Positions 34,646 through 43,475 of a DNA stretch of 43,875 nucleotides are shown here, one piece after another. The DNA comes from CAYGWX01 sp964353855 [NCBI: uncultured bacterium] (GTDB lineage Bacteria > Edwardsbacteria > CAYGWX01). Made by a program: the position numbers and the translations under genes. Location: the NCBI GenBank assembly GCA_964353855.1, contig CAYGWX010000010.1, forward strand, positions 1 to 43,875. Direction: 5' to 3'. The notes under the pieces are model-generated. The model saw only the letters and a list, made by a program, of their open reading frames with translations, ran no database searches and was not told the DNA's origin. The first letter of the stretch is position 1. Each line of letters starts with the position of its first letter.

Positions 34646-34683
34646 AAAACATAAGGGCCGCCTACGGGCGGCCCTTATGTTTT
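34646..34683. terminator. Strong bidirectional terminator with UACG tetraloop
   Basis: A perfect 17-bp stem (AAAACATAAGGGCCGCC / GGCGGCCCTTATGTTTT) closed by a C-UACG-G tetraloop, a very stable UNCG loop. The T run of the right arm and A run of the left arm allow termination in both directions. It bounds the AT-rich island on the right. Confidence 0.92.
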
Positions 34684-34696
34684 CCCCTCCGAACCC

Positions 34697-34726
34697 TTGC
34701 CCCGAAGGGGCATATTCTGGTATGAT
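34697..34726 (+). promoter_or_regulatory. Candidate typA promoter
   Basis: -35 TTGCCC (34697-34702), 18-bp spacer, -10 TATGAT (34721-34726) with an extended TGG before it. The start would be near 34733, leaving a 5' UTR of about 200 nt that includes the repeat modules at 34788-34910. Confidence 0.45.
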
Positions 34727-34787
34727 TATAGTCGCAAATAAAATTAGAGCCCCTATTTAATGAAAGTTAGGTGACGAGGTAAAGGTT

Positions 34788-34910
34788 GAGATTTCCTTCA
34801 CTTCATTCAGGACAGGCTTTCGCTGCGCTCAGAATGACGACTCCTCGGAATCGTTCTTTTAATAAATGGGGAGATTGCTTCCCCCGGATCAAGTCCGGGG
34901 TCGCAATGAC
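34788..34910. repeat. Pair of related palindromic repeat modules (GAGATT...AATGAC)
   Basis: Two modules, 34788-34838 and 34871-34910, each begins GAGATT and ends AATGAC. The second contains the palindrome CCCCCGGATC / AAGTCCGGGG. Read on the minus strand each begins GTCATT(C/G)(T/C)GA, the style of dispersed intergenic palindromic elements found in many environmental bacteria (from memory). They lie in the presumed 5' UTR of typA. Confidence 0.7.
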
Positions 34911-34931
34911 AACTTTCGGTAATCCAATAAG

Positions 34932-36752
34932 TTGAGCCTGAAGCGCAAGGACATAAGGAACATCGCCGTGATCGCGCACGTGGACCACGGCAAGACCACC
35001 CTGGTGGACGCCATCCTCCGGGACTCCGGGGTCTTCCGGAAGAACGAGCTCGTCCCGGAGCTGGTCATGGACTCCAACGCCATCGAGCGGGAGCGGGGGA
35101 TCACCATCTTCTCCAAGAGCGCGGCGTTCCACTACAAGGGGGTCAAGGTCAACCTCGTGGACACCCCAGGGCACGCCGACTTCGGGGGCGAGGTCGAGCG
35201 CATCCTGTCCCTGGTGGACGGCTGCCTGCTCCTGGTAGACGCGGTGGACGGGCCCATGCCCCAGACCCGGTTCGTCTTGAAGAAAGCCCTGGCCGCCAAG
35301 CTCAAGCCCATCGTGGTCATCAACAAGATAGACCGGCCCGAGGCCAGGCCCGAGGCCGTGCTGGAGGCCATCTACGAACTCTTCCTGGAACTGGGCACCG
35401 AGGACCTGGACCTGCCGGTCATCTACACCGATGCCAAGCGGGGGATCGCCAAGCGCAGGCTGGATGAGAAATCCAAGAACGTCCTGCCCCTCTTGAATGC
35501 CATCCTGGAGCACGTCCCCCCGCCTCCCGGGGATTTCAAGAAGCCCCTGCAGATGCTCGTGGCCACGATAGACTACAACGACTACGTGGGGCGGATGGGC
35601 ATGGGGCGCATCCTCCGGGGAAAGGTCGTCGCGGACCAGGTCGTCTCCCTGATCCACCATAACGGGGAGATCGAGAGCGGGAAAGTCACCCGGCTCCTGA
35701 TCAACGAGGGGCTGGAAAAGGTGGAGGTCAAGGAGGCCTCGGCCGGGGAGATCGTGACCCTGGCCGGGTTCCCGGACATCCAGATCGGGGAGACCCTCGC
35801 AGATGCCGCAGCCCCCAAGGCGCTGCCGGTCATCGCCGTAGAGGAGCCCACCATCGCGATGATCTTCAGCGTAAACGACAGCCCGCTCGCGGGAAGGGAG
35901 GGGAAATATCTGACCTCGCGCCACCTGAAGGACCGGCTGGACCGGGAACTGCGCTCGGACCTGGCCCTGCGGGTCGAGCCCACCGAGACCCCCAACGCCT
36001 TCAAGGTCTCGGGGCGGGGCGAGCTGCACCTCTCCATCCTGATCGAGAAGATGCGGCGGGAGGGCTACGAGCTGGCCGTGGGCAAGCCCGAGGTCATCTA
36101 CAAGACCTCGCACGGGATCCGTCTCGAACCCGTCGAGTCCCTGAGCATAGACATCCCGGAGGAGTTCATGGGGACGATCCTGGAGAGGTTGGGGCCGCGC
36201 AAGGCCGAGATGGCCAACATGACCCGGGACGGAAAGGGGAGGGTCCTTTTGGAATTCCGCATCCCCTCGCGCGGGCTCTTAGGGTTCGAGAACGATTTCC
36301 TGACCGAGACCCGGGGCACGGGCCAGATCCACCATTACTTCCTGGAGTACGAGCCGGACAAGGGACCCATCGAGGTCAAACGCAACGGGGTATTGGTCGC
36401 CCTGGAAAACGGGACGGCGACCTCCTATGCCCTGGACACCCTGCAGGAGAGGGGAGCCCTGTTCATCTCTCCGGGGGCCAAAGTCTACGAAGGCATGATC
36501 GTGGGGGAGAACGCCAAGGACCTGGACATCGTGGTGAACCCCTGCAAGGAGAAGCGCCTGACCAACATCCGCTCCTCCACGGCCGAGGAGGCCATCCGCC
36601 TCACCCCGCCGCGCCTCCTGACCCTGGAGGGCGCCCTGGAATTCCTGGCCGAGGACGAGCTGCTGGAAGTCACGCCCCAGAGCCTGAGACTGCGCAAGAA
36701 GCTCCTCTCCGAGACGGGCCGGAAACGGGCCTCGAGGCCGGGGAGGGAGTGA
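34932..36752 (+). CDS. typA: Translational GTPase TypA/BipA
   Basis: 606 aa. Ribosome-binding GTPase acting in ribosome assembly and stress adaptation. G motifs: HVDHGKTT (P loop, residues 16-23), [15 protein letters not shown] and NKIDR, then the EF-G-like domains and the TypA-specific C-terminus. The start is a TTG (34932) and no Shine-Dalgarno is visible, unlike most genes here; no better in-frame start exists. The protein begins 8 residues before [13 protein letters not shown], as in relatives. Terminator hairpins follow. Confidence 0.95.
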   Translation: MSLKRKDIRNIAVIAHVDHGKTTLVDAILRDSGVFRKNELVPELVMDSNAIERERGITIFSKSAAFHYKGVKVNLVDTPGHADFGGEVERILSLVDGCLLLVDAVDGPMPQTRFVLKKALAAKLKPIVVINKIDRPEARPEAVLEAIYELFLELGTEDLDLPVIYTDAKRGIAKRRLDEKSKNVLPLLNAILEHVPPPPGDFKKPLQMLVATIDYNDYVGRMGMGRILRGKVVADQVVSLIHHNGEIESGKVTRLLINEGLEKVEVKEASAGEIVTLAGFPDIQIGETLADAAAPKALPVIAVEEPTIAMIFSVNDSPLAGREGKYLTSRHLKDRLDRELRSDLALRVEPTETPNAFKVSGRGELHLSILIEKMRREGYELAVGKPEVIYKTSHGIRLEPVESLSIDIPEEFMGTILERLGPRKAEMANMTRDGKGRVLLEFRIPSRGLLGFENDFLTETRGTGQIHHYFLEYEPDKGPIEVKRNGVLVALENGTATSYALDTLQERGALFISPGAKVYEGMIVGENAKDLDIVVNPCKEKRLTNIRSSTAEEAIRLTPPRLLTLEGALEFLAEDELLEVTPQSLRLRKKLLSETGRKRASRPGRE

Positions 36753-36759
36753 AGTACTC

Positions 36760-36789
36760 ATTGAAAATTGAGTATTGATAATTTTCAAT
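36760..36789. repeat. AT-rich inverted repeat after typA
   Basis: 10-bp perfect arms ATTGAAAATT / AATTTTCAAT with a 10-nt loop (36760-36769, 36780-36789). It forms a weak hairpin and may contribute to termination or mRNA stability. Confidence 0.6.
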
Positions 36790-36808
36790 TGCTCTCTGTA
36801 ACCAGTTA

Positions 36809-36832
36809 AAAGTGGGGTTTGATCCCCACTTT
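36809..36832 (+). terminator. Terminator of typA
   Basis: 9-bp perfect stem AAAGTGGGG / CCCCACTTT with a 6-nt loop, followed by CTTTGTCT. It precedes the hsp20 promoter. Confidence 0.75.
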
Positions 36833-36865
36833 CTTTGTCTATTGAACCCCACTTACCCCGCCCTC

Positions 36866-36894
36866 TTGACTTTTGCTGTAAAATGGCGTATATT
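36866..36894 (+). promoter_or_regulatory. hsp20-lon promoter
   Basis: -35 TTGACT (36866-36871), 17-bp spacer, -10 TATATT (36889-36894). Start near 36901, so about 55 nt of leader before the leader ORF. It reads as a vegetative sigma-70 promoter; no sigma-32, CIRCE or HAIR-type element is seen. Confidence 0.75.
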
Positions 36895-36955
36895 AAGAAG
36901 TTAGGTTCAGGGCATGTGGCAAAGCATTCAAGGCAGCGCGCAGGAGGTTTTTGGC

Positions 36956-37021
36956 ATGAGCAAGGGAACACGGATACGGGTCCGGCCCCGAAGGCCGCCG
37001 GGACGGAAAGGGGGTGCCTGA
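36956..37021 (+). CDS. 21-residue basic leader peptide upstream of hsp20
   Basis: Begins with ATG 36956 preceded by a perfect AGGAGG (36942-36947) at 8-nt spacing, runs 21 codons and ends TGA at 37019-37021. The peptide is strongly basic (eight Arg, three Lys; e.g. RIRVRPRRPPGRK). The hsp20 GTG at 37023 begins one base after its stop, a layout typical of translational coupling. It may be a regulatory upstream ORF or a short gene in its own right. Confidence 0.55.
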   Translation: MSKGTRIRVRPRRPPGRKGGA

Positions 37022-37022
37022 G

Positions 37023-37475
37023 GTGGATGACATCCATCACAAAGTGAGCAAGATCCACGAGGAGATGGCTTCGCTCCTGGACGACTTCTTCAGGCTGGAG
37101 CGCCCGATGAACATCGCCGGGGAGCGGATGTTCGCCCCAACCGCGGACGTCTACGAGACCGAGAAGGAGATCGTGGTCCGCCTGGAGCTGGCCGGGGTCA
37201 GGAACAAGGACATCTTCGTGTCCATCCGGGACAACCTGCTCCTGATCCGGGGGTTCCGGAGGGAGGAGGAGCCCCGCTCTGCCGGAGCGGAAAGCGAGCG
37301 ACGCTCCTACCACAAGATGGAGATCAACGTGGGGCCGTTCAAGCGGAACATCCACCTGCCCTGCGAGGTGAACCCGGGGCAGATGAAGATGACCTACAAG
37401 CTGGGCGTGCTGGAGGTGCGGGTTCAGAAGGCCAAAGCCAAGCGGCCGAAGGCCATCGAGATCAAAATCCAGTGA
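37023..37475 (+). CDS. Hsp20/alpha-crystallin small heat shock protein
   Basis: 150 aa. ATP-independent holdase chaperone. The start is taken as GTG 37023 (AGGGGG 8 nt upstream); GTG 37014 in the same frame is possible. The alpha-crystallin domain is clear: ADVYETEKEIVVRLELAGV, ISIRDNLLLIRG-like strands, and the GVLEVRV closing motif (GVLxI type), with a short C-terminal tail. Sits upstream of lon, pairing a holdase with a protease in one proteostasis unit. Confidence 0.92.
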   Translation: MDDIHHKVSKIHEEMASLLDDFFRLERPMNIAGERMFAPTADVYETEKEIVVRLELAGVRNKDIFVSIRDNLLLIRGFRREEEPRSAGAESERRSYHKMEINVGPFKRNIHLPCEVNPGQMKMTYKLGVLEVRVQKAKAKRPKAIEIKIQ

Positions 37476-37560
37476 GACGGGAAAGAGAGCCGAAGACCCC
37501 CAGGCAAAAGGCCCGACGACCGCGGGCCATCCTCAATGAACGCTCAACCCAAAAGAGACC

Positions 37561-40086
37561 ATGAAAAATAAACCGGATAAAAAGCGAAAGCCGATTAAAG
37601 GCCTGATGATGAAGAAAAACGAAAAGGACCCCAAGAAGCCCCTGGCGGAGACCGTGGAAGAGGTGCGGGCTCAGGACCCGCCGGGAGGAAACCCCCTGGG
37701 CGGGGGCGAGATCCCCAGAGACCTCCAGGAGACGAAAATTCCGGACACCCTGCCCGTCCTGCCGATCCGCGGGTCGGTCATCTACCCATCCCTGCTGATG
37801 CCGTTCGTGATCAGCAACGAAAAGATCGTCAAGATGGTGGATGAGACCCTGGCGGGGAACAAGCTCGTGGCGGTCTGCGCCCAGAGAAACGAGGAGGTGG
37901 AGGACCCCAAGGCCGGGGACCTGTTCGGGACCGGGGTGGCCTCGGTCATCGTGAGGATGCTGCGCTTTCCCGACGGGACGATACGGCTCCTGGTCCAGGG
38001 CATCTCCCGGGTCAAGGTGACCGAATACGTCCGGGAAGAGCCCTACCTGGTGGCCAGGATCAAGGTGATGGAGGAGAAGAGCCGGAAGGGCATCGAGGCT
38101 GAGGCCCTGGTGCGGACCGTATCCACCCTGTTCCAGAAGATCATTTCGCTGGCGCCCTACCTGCCGGACGAGCTCCAGGCTGTGGTCCTGAACCTGGATG
38201 ACCCCGGGAAGCTGGCTGATCTCGTGGCCTCCAACCTGAACATGACCGTGGCGGTCAAACAGGACCTCCTGGAGACCGCGGACCCCAAGGAACGGCTGAA
38301 GAAGCTGGCTCCGCTGCTGGCCAAGGAGCTTTCCATCCTGGAGCTGGGCAATAAGCTCCGCGACCAGGTCAAGACCGAACTGGACAAGGATCAGCGGGAG
38401 TATTACCTCCGGGAGCAGCTCAAGGCCATCCAGAAGGAGCTGGGGGAGACCGACGAGCGCGCGGTGGAGATCAACGAACTTCGCAAAAAGATCGAGGAGG
38501 CGGGCCTTCCACCGGAAGCCCTGAAGGCCGCCCACAACGAGCTGGACCGGCTGGCCAAGATGCCCCCGCATGCCGCGGAGTACACCGTCTCGCGCACCTA
38601 TTTGGACTGGCTCGTCACCCTGCCCTGGCAGGTCTCCACCGCGGATACGCTGGACATCCCCCTGGCCGAGAAGATCCTGGAAGAAGATCACTACGACCTG
38701 GAGAAGGTCAAACAACGGATCTTGGAATTCCTGGCGGTGCGCAAGCTCAGGGGAGACGCCAAGGGGTCCATCCTGTGCTTCGCGGGTCCGCCGGGGGTCG
38801 GCAAGACCTCGCTGGGAAAATCCATCGCCCGGGCCATGGGCAGGAAGTTCACCCGGCTTTCCCTGGGGGGCATCCGGGACGAGGCCGAGATCCGGGGGTT
38901 CCGCAGGACCTATGTGGGATCCCTGCCCGGAAGGATCCTCCAGGGCCTTAAGACCGCGGGATCCAACAACCCGGTTTTCATGCTGGACGAGGTGGACAAG
39001 ATCGGGCAGGACTTCCGGGGGGACCCGGCGTCGGCCCTTCTGGAGGTGCTGGACCCGGAGCAGAACAACTCTTTCGTGGACCACTACCTGGACGTTCCGT
39101 TCGACCTCTCCCGGGTGATGTTCATCACCACGGCGAACATCCTGGATCCGATCCCGCCGGCCCTGAGGGACCGAATGGAGGTCCTGGAGCTGCCGGGATA
39201 CATCGAGGAAGAGAAGCTGGAGATCGCCAAGCGTTACCTCGTGCCCCGACAGGTCAGGGAAAACGGGCTTCCGGAGGGCGCGGTGAGCTTTGAAGACGGG
39301 ACCCTGTCCGCCATCATCGCGGGCTACACCCGCGAGTCCGGGGTGAGGACCCTGGAGCGGAACATCGGGACCGTGTGCCGCAAGGTAGCCAGGGGATGGG
39401 CGGAGGGCAAGACGGACCCCGTGGCGGTGACCGCAGAAGGGCTCCACGAGTACCTCGGACCGCAGAAATTCTTCCAGGAGCTGGCCGAGAGAGTTTCCGA
39501 GCCGGGGGTGGCCACGGGGCTGGCCTGGACCCCGTTCGGAGGAGATATCCTGTTCGTGGAATCCACGAAGATGAGGGGAAAGAAGGGACTTATCCTGACC
39601 GGAAGGCTGGGCGATGTGATGAAGGAATCGGCCCAGGCCGCGCTGTCCTACATCCGGTCCAAGGCCGGGGAGTTCGGAATCGACGAGGGGTTCTTCGAGG
39701 AGACCGACCTGCATATCCACGTGCCGGAGGGGGCAACCCCCAAGGACGGGCCCTCGGCGGGAGTGACCCTGGCCACCTCGCTGGTCTCCCTGCTCACCGG
39801 GCGGTGCGTGAAGCCCTTCGTGGCGATGACCGGGGAGATCACGCTGCGGGGGCGGGTCCTGCCGGTGGGAGGGATCAAGGAGAAGGTCATCGCGGCCAAG
39901 CGGGCCGGGATCAAAAGGATATTCCTTCCCAGGGAGAACGAGAAGGACCTGGAAGAGGTGCCGGAGCATGTGAAGAAGGACCTGGAGTTCACCTTCGTGG
40001 ACCGGATCGACGAGGTGGTGAAGGGCGCGTTGTGCGAAGGTAAAGCTGAGTCCAAGAAGACCCCGGGTGAGGCCGCCGCATCGTAG
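37561..40086 (+). CDS. lon: ATP-dependent protease Lon
   Basis: 841 aa, cytosolic AAA+ protease. N-terminal LON substrate-binding domain (about 60-250), Walker A GPPGVGKT, Walker B FMLDEVDK, then the proteolytic domain with catalytic Ser732 (KDGPSAGV) and Lys775 (GGIKEKV), spaced 43 residues apart as in known Lon. A charged N-terminal extension of about 55 residues precedes the domain. Follows hsp20 by 85 bp with no visible terminator. Confidence 0.97.
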   Translation: MKNKPDKKRKPIKGLMMKKNEKDPKKPLAETVEEVRAQDPPGGNPLGGGEIPRDLQETKIPDTLPVLPIRGSVIYPSLLMPFVISNEKIVKMVDETLAGNKLVAVCAQRNEEVEDPKAGDLFGTGVASVIVRMLRFPDGTIRLLVQGISRVKVTEYVREEPYLVARIKVMEEKSRKGIEAEALVRTVSTLFQKIISLAPYLPDELQAVVLNLDDPGKLADLVASNLNMTVAVKQDLLETADPKERLKKLAPLLAKELSILELGNKLRDQVKTELDKDQREYYLREQLKAIQKELGETDERAVEINELRKKIEEAGLPPEALKAAHNELDRLAKMPPHAAEYTVSRTYLDWLVTLPWQVSTADTLDIPLAEKILEEDHYDLEKVKQRILEFLAVRKLRGDAKGSILCFAGPPGVGKTSLGKSIARAMGRKFTRLSLGGIRDEAEIRGFRRTYVGSLPGRILQGLKTAGSNNPVFMLDEVDKIGQDFRGDPASALLEVLDPEQNNSFVDHYLDVPFDLSRVMFITTANILDPIPPALRDRMEVLELPGYIEEEKLEIAKRYLVPRQVRENGLPEGAVSFEDGTLSAIIAGYTRESGVRTLERNIGTVCRKVARGWAEGKTDPVAVTAEGLHEYLGPQKFFQELAERVSEPGVATGLAWTPFGGDILFVESTKMRGKKGLILTGRLGDVMKESAQAALSYIRSKAGEFGIDEGFFEETDLHIHVPEGATPKDGPSAGVTLATSLVSLLTGRCVKPFVAMTGEITLRGRVLPVGGIKEKVIAAKRAGIKRIFLPRENEKDLEEVPEHVKKDLEFTFVDRIDEVVKGALCEGKAESKKTPGEAAAS

Positions 40087-40584
40087 ATGAGCCTTTCGCT
40101 TTCCGCAAAGGCCTATATCGCCTGGGCGAGGCGCTTCAGGGGCCGGGAGACGGTGGGGGTTTCGGAGGCCCTGGCCCAGCCTCACAGGATCCTCGTGTCC
40201 CTGAGTCATGGCGGTGAGGACCTGAAAGTTCTTTCTGTCCTCCGGGGGCGCTTTCCGGGCAGCAAGTTCGTCCTCCTGATGCCGGAGGAGAAGCTCTGGC
40301 AGGTCCGCGATAAAGTGACCGGGAAGGTCGAGACCATCACGTATTCGATCCAGGCCAGGAAACTGTTCGGAAAGGAGCACCGGACTCTGGTTCAGAAGCT
40401 GAAGGCCGAGGCCTTTGATCTGGGGGTGACGACCGAGGAAGGGGACGTCACCCTTTCCGATATCCTGCTGTTCCGCTCCGGGGCGAGGCTTCGGGTCGGG
40501 AAACGCCGGGAAGGCAGTTATCCGTTTCTGAACTGCCTGGTGGATTCCCCGGAGGAGTTCTTTGCGAAGGGGCTCGCCGGATGA
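40087..40584 (+). CDS. Half-length glycosyltransferase family 9-like protein
   Basis: 165 aa, starting immediately after the lon stop. [32 protein letters not shown] and [11 protein letters not shown], then [12 protein letters not shown], resemble the N-terminal Rossmann half of heptosyltransferase-type GT9 enzymes (about 165 of about 340 residues). The C-terminal nucleotide-sugar half is missing, so catalysis is doubtful. Its stop overlaps the ABC transporter start by 4 bp, so they are coupled. The GT9 link is my inference from pattern, not a strong match. Confidence 0.6.
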   Translation: MSLSLSAKAYIAWARRFRGRETVGVSEALAQPHRILVSLSHGGEDLKVLSVLRGRFPGSKFVLLMPEEKLWQVRDKVTGKVETITYSIQARKLFGKEHRTLVQKLKAEAFDLGVTTEEGDVTLSDILLFRSGARLRVGKRREGSYPFLNCLVDSPEEFFAKGLAG

Positions 40585-42470
40585 GCACCTACGCCAGGCT
40601 CCTGGGCTACCTGCGCCCCTACCGGGGTCCGATCGGGATGGCGGTCCTGGGGATGTTCTTCCTGGCCCTGACCAGCGGGTTCTCGCTTTCCATGGCCGTG
40701 CCGGTGATGAACATGTTCTTCTACCAGAACGCAGGGATCACCCCGGAGGCGCCCCAGAAACAGACGGAGGGGGGCGGGGATGTGACGGTGAAACTGTATA
40801 ACCTGGCGGCCAGAGCGAAATGGGAGGTCTACCGGTGGATCTTCCAGGCCGACCGGTTCAACGTGATAAGGCGGCTGGGCCTGATCATCCTCGCGCTCTT
40901 CCTCCTCAAGGGGCTGGCGGATTACGCCCGGGGCTATTACACGACCGTGGTGGAGCAGGGGATCGTCAAGGACATCCGGGACGGTCTCTTCAGGCACGTC
41001 TCCGACCTGTCCCTGTCCTATTTCCACCAGAGGAGGAGCGGGCAGATCATCTCGCGGTTCACGAACGACGTGACCCTGGTGCGGGGAGCCGTGACCGAGG
41101 GACTGGCCTCGCTGGTCAAGGAAGGACTCCTGGTCGTCGTGTACCTGTCGATCGCCGTGTTCCTCTCCTGGCGACTGGCCCTGATGTGTCTGGCGGCCAT
41201 CGGGGTTTACTGCGCGATCATCACGGCGATCGGGTGGAAGCTCCGCAAAAGGAGCCACCGCATCCAGGAGCGAATGGCTGACCTGACCTCGGACCTGCAG
41301 GAGACCGTCACGGGCATCCGGATCGTGAAGGCCTTCGCCATGGAGGCCGCGGAGATCGCCAAATTCGCCCGCCACACCGCGGACTACATGACGGCGGTGC
41401 TGAGGTTCGAAAAATTAGGGATGATGGGACCGCCCCTGGTAGAGGTCCTGGGGGCGGTGGTCGCGCTCCCCGTGCTCCTGTTCTTCGGAGGGCACGAGAT
41501 CTTCGTGGCCAAGACCCTGACCCCGGCCCGGCTGATCCTGTTCGTGGGAGCGGCCCTTTCCCTGATGCAGCCCATCAAGCGTCTCTCCCAGGTCAACGCC
41601 ACCCTGCAGCAGGGGATGGCGGCGGCGGAGAGGATCTTCCGGATGATGGACACGAGGCTGGAAATCCAGGAGCTTCCCGAGGCCCTGGAGATACTGGGCC
41701 TCAAGACTTCCATCGGGTTCCGAAACGTTTCCTTCGCCTACACCCCGGGCCAGAACGCCCTGGAGGGGATCGATCTGGAGGTGAAGGCCGGGGACGTGGT
41801 CGCCCTGGTGGGGCCATCCGGGGCCGGGAAGTCAACCCTGGCGGACCTGATCCCAAGATTCTATGACCCCACGTCGGGACGCGTGGAGATGGACGGGGTG
41901 GATTTAAGGCAGGTCAAGCTGGGCTCGCTCCGGAGGCTCATCGGGATGGTGACCCAGGAGACGATCCTGTTCAACACCACGGTGAGGGAGAACATCGCCT
42001 ACGGGAAGCCGGAGGCGGGGATAGAGGAGATCATCGCGGCGGCCAGCGCGGCGAACGCACACCCCTTCATCTCCCGGATGCCGGCGGGATACGAAACGGT
42101 GACCGGGGAACGGGGGGTGAAACTCTCCGGGGGGGAACGGCAGAGGCTGGCCATCGCCCGGGCGATCCTGAAGAACCCGCCCATTTTAATCTTCGACGAG
42201 GCGACCTCGGCCTTGGACTCGGAATCCGAGATGTTAGTGCAGGAGGCGATCGACCGGCTGATGGCGGGGCGGACCGTCATCGTCATCGCCCACCGGCTGT
42301 CCACCGTGGCGCGGGCGGACCGTATCGTGGTGCTGGAGAAGGGGAGGATCCTCGAGGAGGGGAAGCACGAAGACCTGATCCAGAGGCCGGGGAGCCTGTA
42401 CAAGAAGCTCTACGAGATGCAGTTCGGGTGGGGCAAGGAAGAGGAGCCGGAGGAAAGGACGGAGGCGTAA
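40581..42470 (+). CDS. MsbA-like ABC exporter (lipid A/lipid flippase type)
   Basis: 629 aa half-transporter: six-helix membrane domain (about 15-350), then an ATPase domain with Walker A GPSGAGKST, Q-loop, signature LSGGERQRL, Walker B ILIFDEATSALD and the H-loop AHRLS. A roughly 45-residue soluble insert follows the first membrane hairpin (EAPQKQTEGGGD). MsbA-type proteins flip lipid A or other lipids across the inner membrane; the substrate here is not determined. The GT9-like neighbour supports an envelope-lipid role. Confidence 0.92.
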   Translation: MSTYARLLGYLRPYRGPIGMAVLGMFFLALTSGFSLSMAVPVMNMFFYQNAGITPEAPQKQTEGGGDVTVKLYNLAARAKWEVYRWIFQADRFNVIRRLGLIILALFLLKGLADYARGYYTTVVEQGIVKDIRDGLFRHVSDLSLSYFHQRRSGQIISRFTNDVTLVRGAVTEGLASLVKEGLLVVVYLSIAVFLSWRLALMCLAAIGVYCAIITAIGWKLRKRSHRIQERMADLTSDLQETVTGIRIVKAFAMEAAEIAKFARHTADYMTAVLRFEKLGMMGPPLVEVLGAVVALPVLLFFGGHEIFVAKTLTPARLILFVGAALSLMQPIKRLSQVNATLQQGMAAAERIFRMMDTRLEIQELPEALEILGLKTSIGFRNVSFAYTPGQNALEGIDLEVKAGDVVALVGPSGAGKSTLADLIPRFYDPTSGRVEMDGVDLRQVKLGSLRRLIGMVTQETILFNTTVRENIAYGKPEAGIEEIIAAASAANAHPFISRMPAGYETVTGERGVKLSGGERQRLAIARAILKNPPILIFDEATSALDSESEMLVQEAIDRLMAGRTVIVIAHRLSTVARADRIVVLEKGRILEEGKHEDLIQRPGSLYKKLYEMQFGWGKEEEPEERTEA

Positions 42471-42515
42471 GTAAGAAGGGATAAGGGGTAAGGGATAAAA
42501 CAGGAGGGCGATGTG

Positions 42516-43346
42516 ATGAGAAGGATGGCTGTTGCTGCTTTAACCGTGTTGCTATGCGCTGTCACGGGATGGACTGGGATGACGACCGTGAGCCTGGAAG
42601 GGGGGCAGTTCGGGCCGGAGTCCAGGAACTGCGTCCGGGACGACAAGCGGATCACGGGAGCGGCGAAGCTCTACGGGAGCTTCGGGTACGGCACGGCAGT
42701 CTACGAGTTCAAGGTTTCGGGGAAGGCTGAGAATCTGGGCGCCGAGGCGGATTTCATCAACCCCAAGAAGAAAAGGCTTTCCATCTATCTTTTCAACTTC
42801 GGCTCCGCAAAAGACGCCAATCCGGCCAGGGCCAGGGACTTGGACCCGAAATGGTGGCTCTGGGGGGATTCCCAGGAAGACAACTGGGCGACCCCGGCGG
42901 ACCAGGAAGCCTCGGACGGAACCGGGAAAACGGCCTTCGTTTCCCCGCAGGGAAAGGTCCGGATGCTTCTCCATGCCCCGGGCGGAATCCCCTATCTCTC
43001 GGACGGCCTGTTTTTCATCAGCCGGGTGGGTTTGAAGGTGGGTACGACTGAGGCGGAACTGACCGGGTTTCGAACCTCGGAAGATTCCTGGATGGAGGGC
43101 GGTGTGGTGCTGGCCAAGGGGATCGGGAAACCGCCTCAAGAGGTGAATCCGGCGCGGGGGAGAATCCTGGCCCTGCGGGCGGCCAAGGCGGTTGCAATGC
43201 GGAACCTGCTTCTGTCTCTGGGCAATGTCCGGAGGGAAGACGGGACGCTCTATGTCCAGGGAACCCTCGTGGGGGTCAAGGTGAGGGAGGAGAAGACCCT
43301 GCCGGACGGAAGCGTGGAGGTGGTCGTGGAGATGCCGGTGGAATGA
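42516..43346 (+). CDS. Exported protein with LPP20-like C-terminal domain
   Basis: 276 aa from ATG 42516, with AGGAGG (42502-42507) upstream; a GTG at 42513 is possible. Signal peptide (about 1-20). The middle region is unrecognised. The C-terminal 65 residues (RGRILALRAAKAVAMRNLLLSL, then YVQGTLVGVKV and SVEVVVEMPV) resemble the LPP20/FlgT-N fold, common in envelope-associated proteins. Probably periplasmic or outer-membrane associated. Follows the MsbA-like gene by 45 bp. Confidence 0.75.
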   Translation: MRRMAVAALTVLLCAVTGWTGMTTVSLEGGQFGPESRNCVRDDKRITGAAKLYGSFGYGTAVYEFKVSGKAENLGAEADFINPKKKRLSIYLFNFGSAKDANPARARDLDPKWWLWGDSQEDNWATPADQEASDGTGKTAFVSPQGKVRMLLHAPGGIPYLSDGLFFISRVGLKVGTTEAELTGFRTSEDSWMEGGVVLAKGIGKPPQEVNPARGRILALRAAKAVAMRNLLLSLGNVRREDGTLYVQGTLVGVKVREEKTLPDGSVEVVVEMPVE

Positions 43347-43358
43347 GGGCGTGTGCGG

Positions 43359-43421
43359 CTGACACCGTGGAGCGAACGACTGGCACCGTGGAGCGGACGG
43401 CTGGCACCGTGGAGCGAACGA
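43359..43421. repeat. Three tandem 21-bp units before the helicase gene
   Basis: Units at 43359-43379, 43380-43400 and 43401-43421, with the core GGCACCGTGGAGCG. Same 21-bp period as the array after rny but different sequence. It lies in the 129-bp gap before the helicase. Confidence 0.9.
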
Positions 43422-43475
43422 ATGGTTCCAAAGGGTCGGGATGGACCTAACTATCTGTAAGGTAATAACTTAGAC

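Noticed and set aside
37462-40380. A 972-codon open frame on the minus strand opposite lon
   Set aside because: Lon on the plus strand has every catalytic motif. The antisense frame is low-complexity Gly/Pro/Leu/Asp-rich product of GC-rich codons, without any domain.
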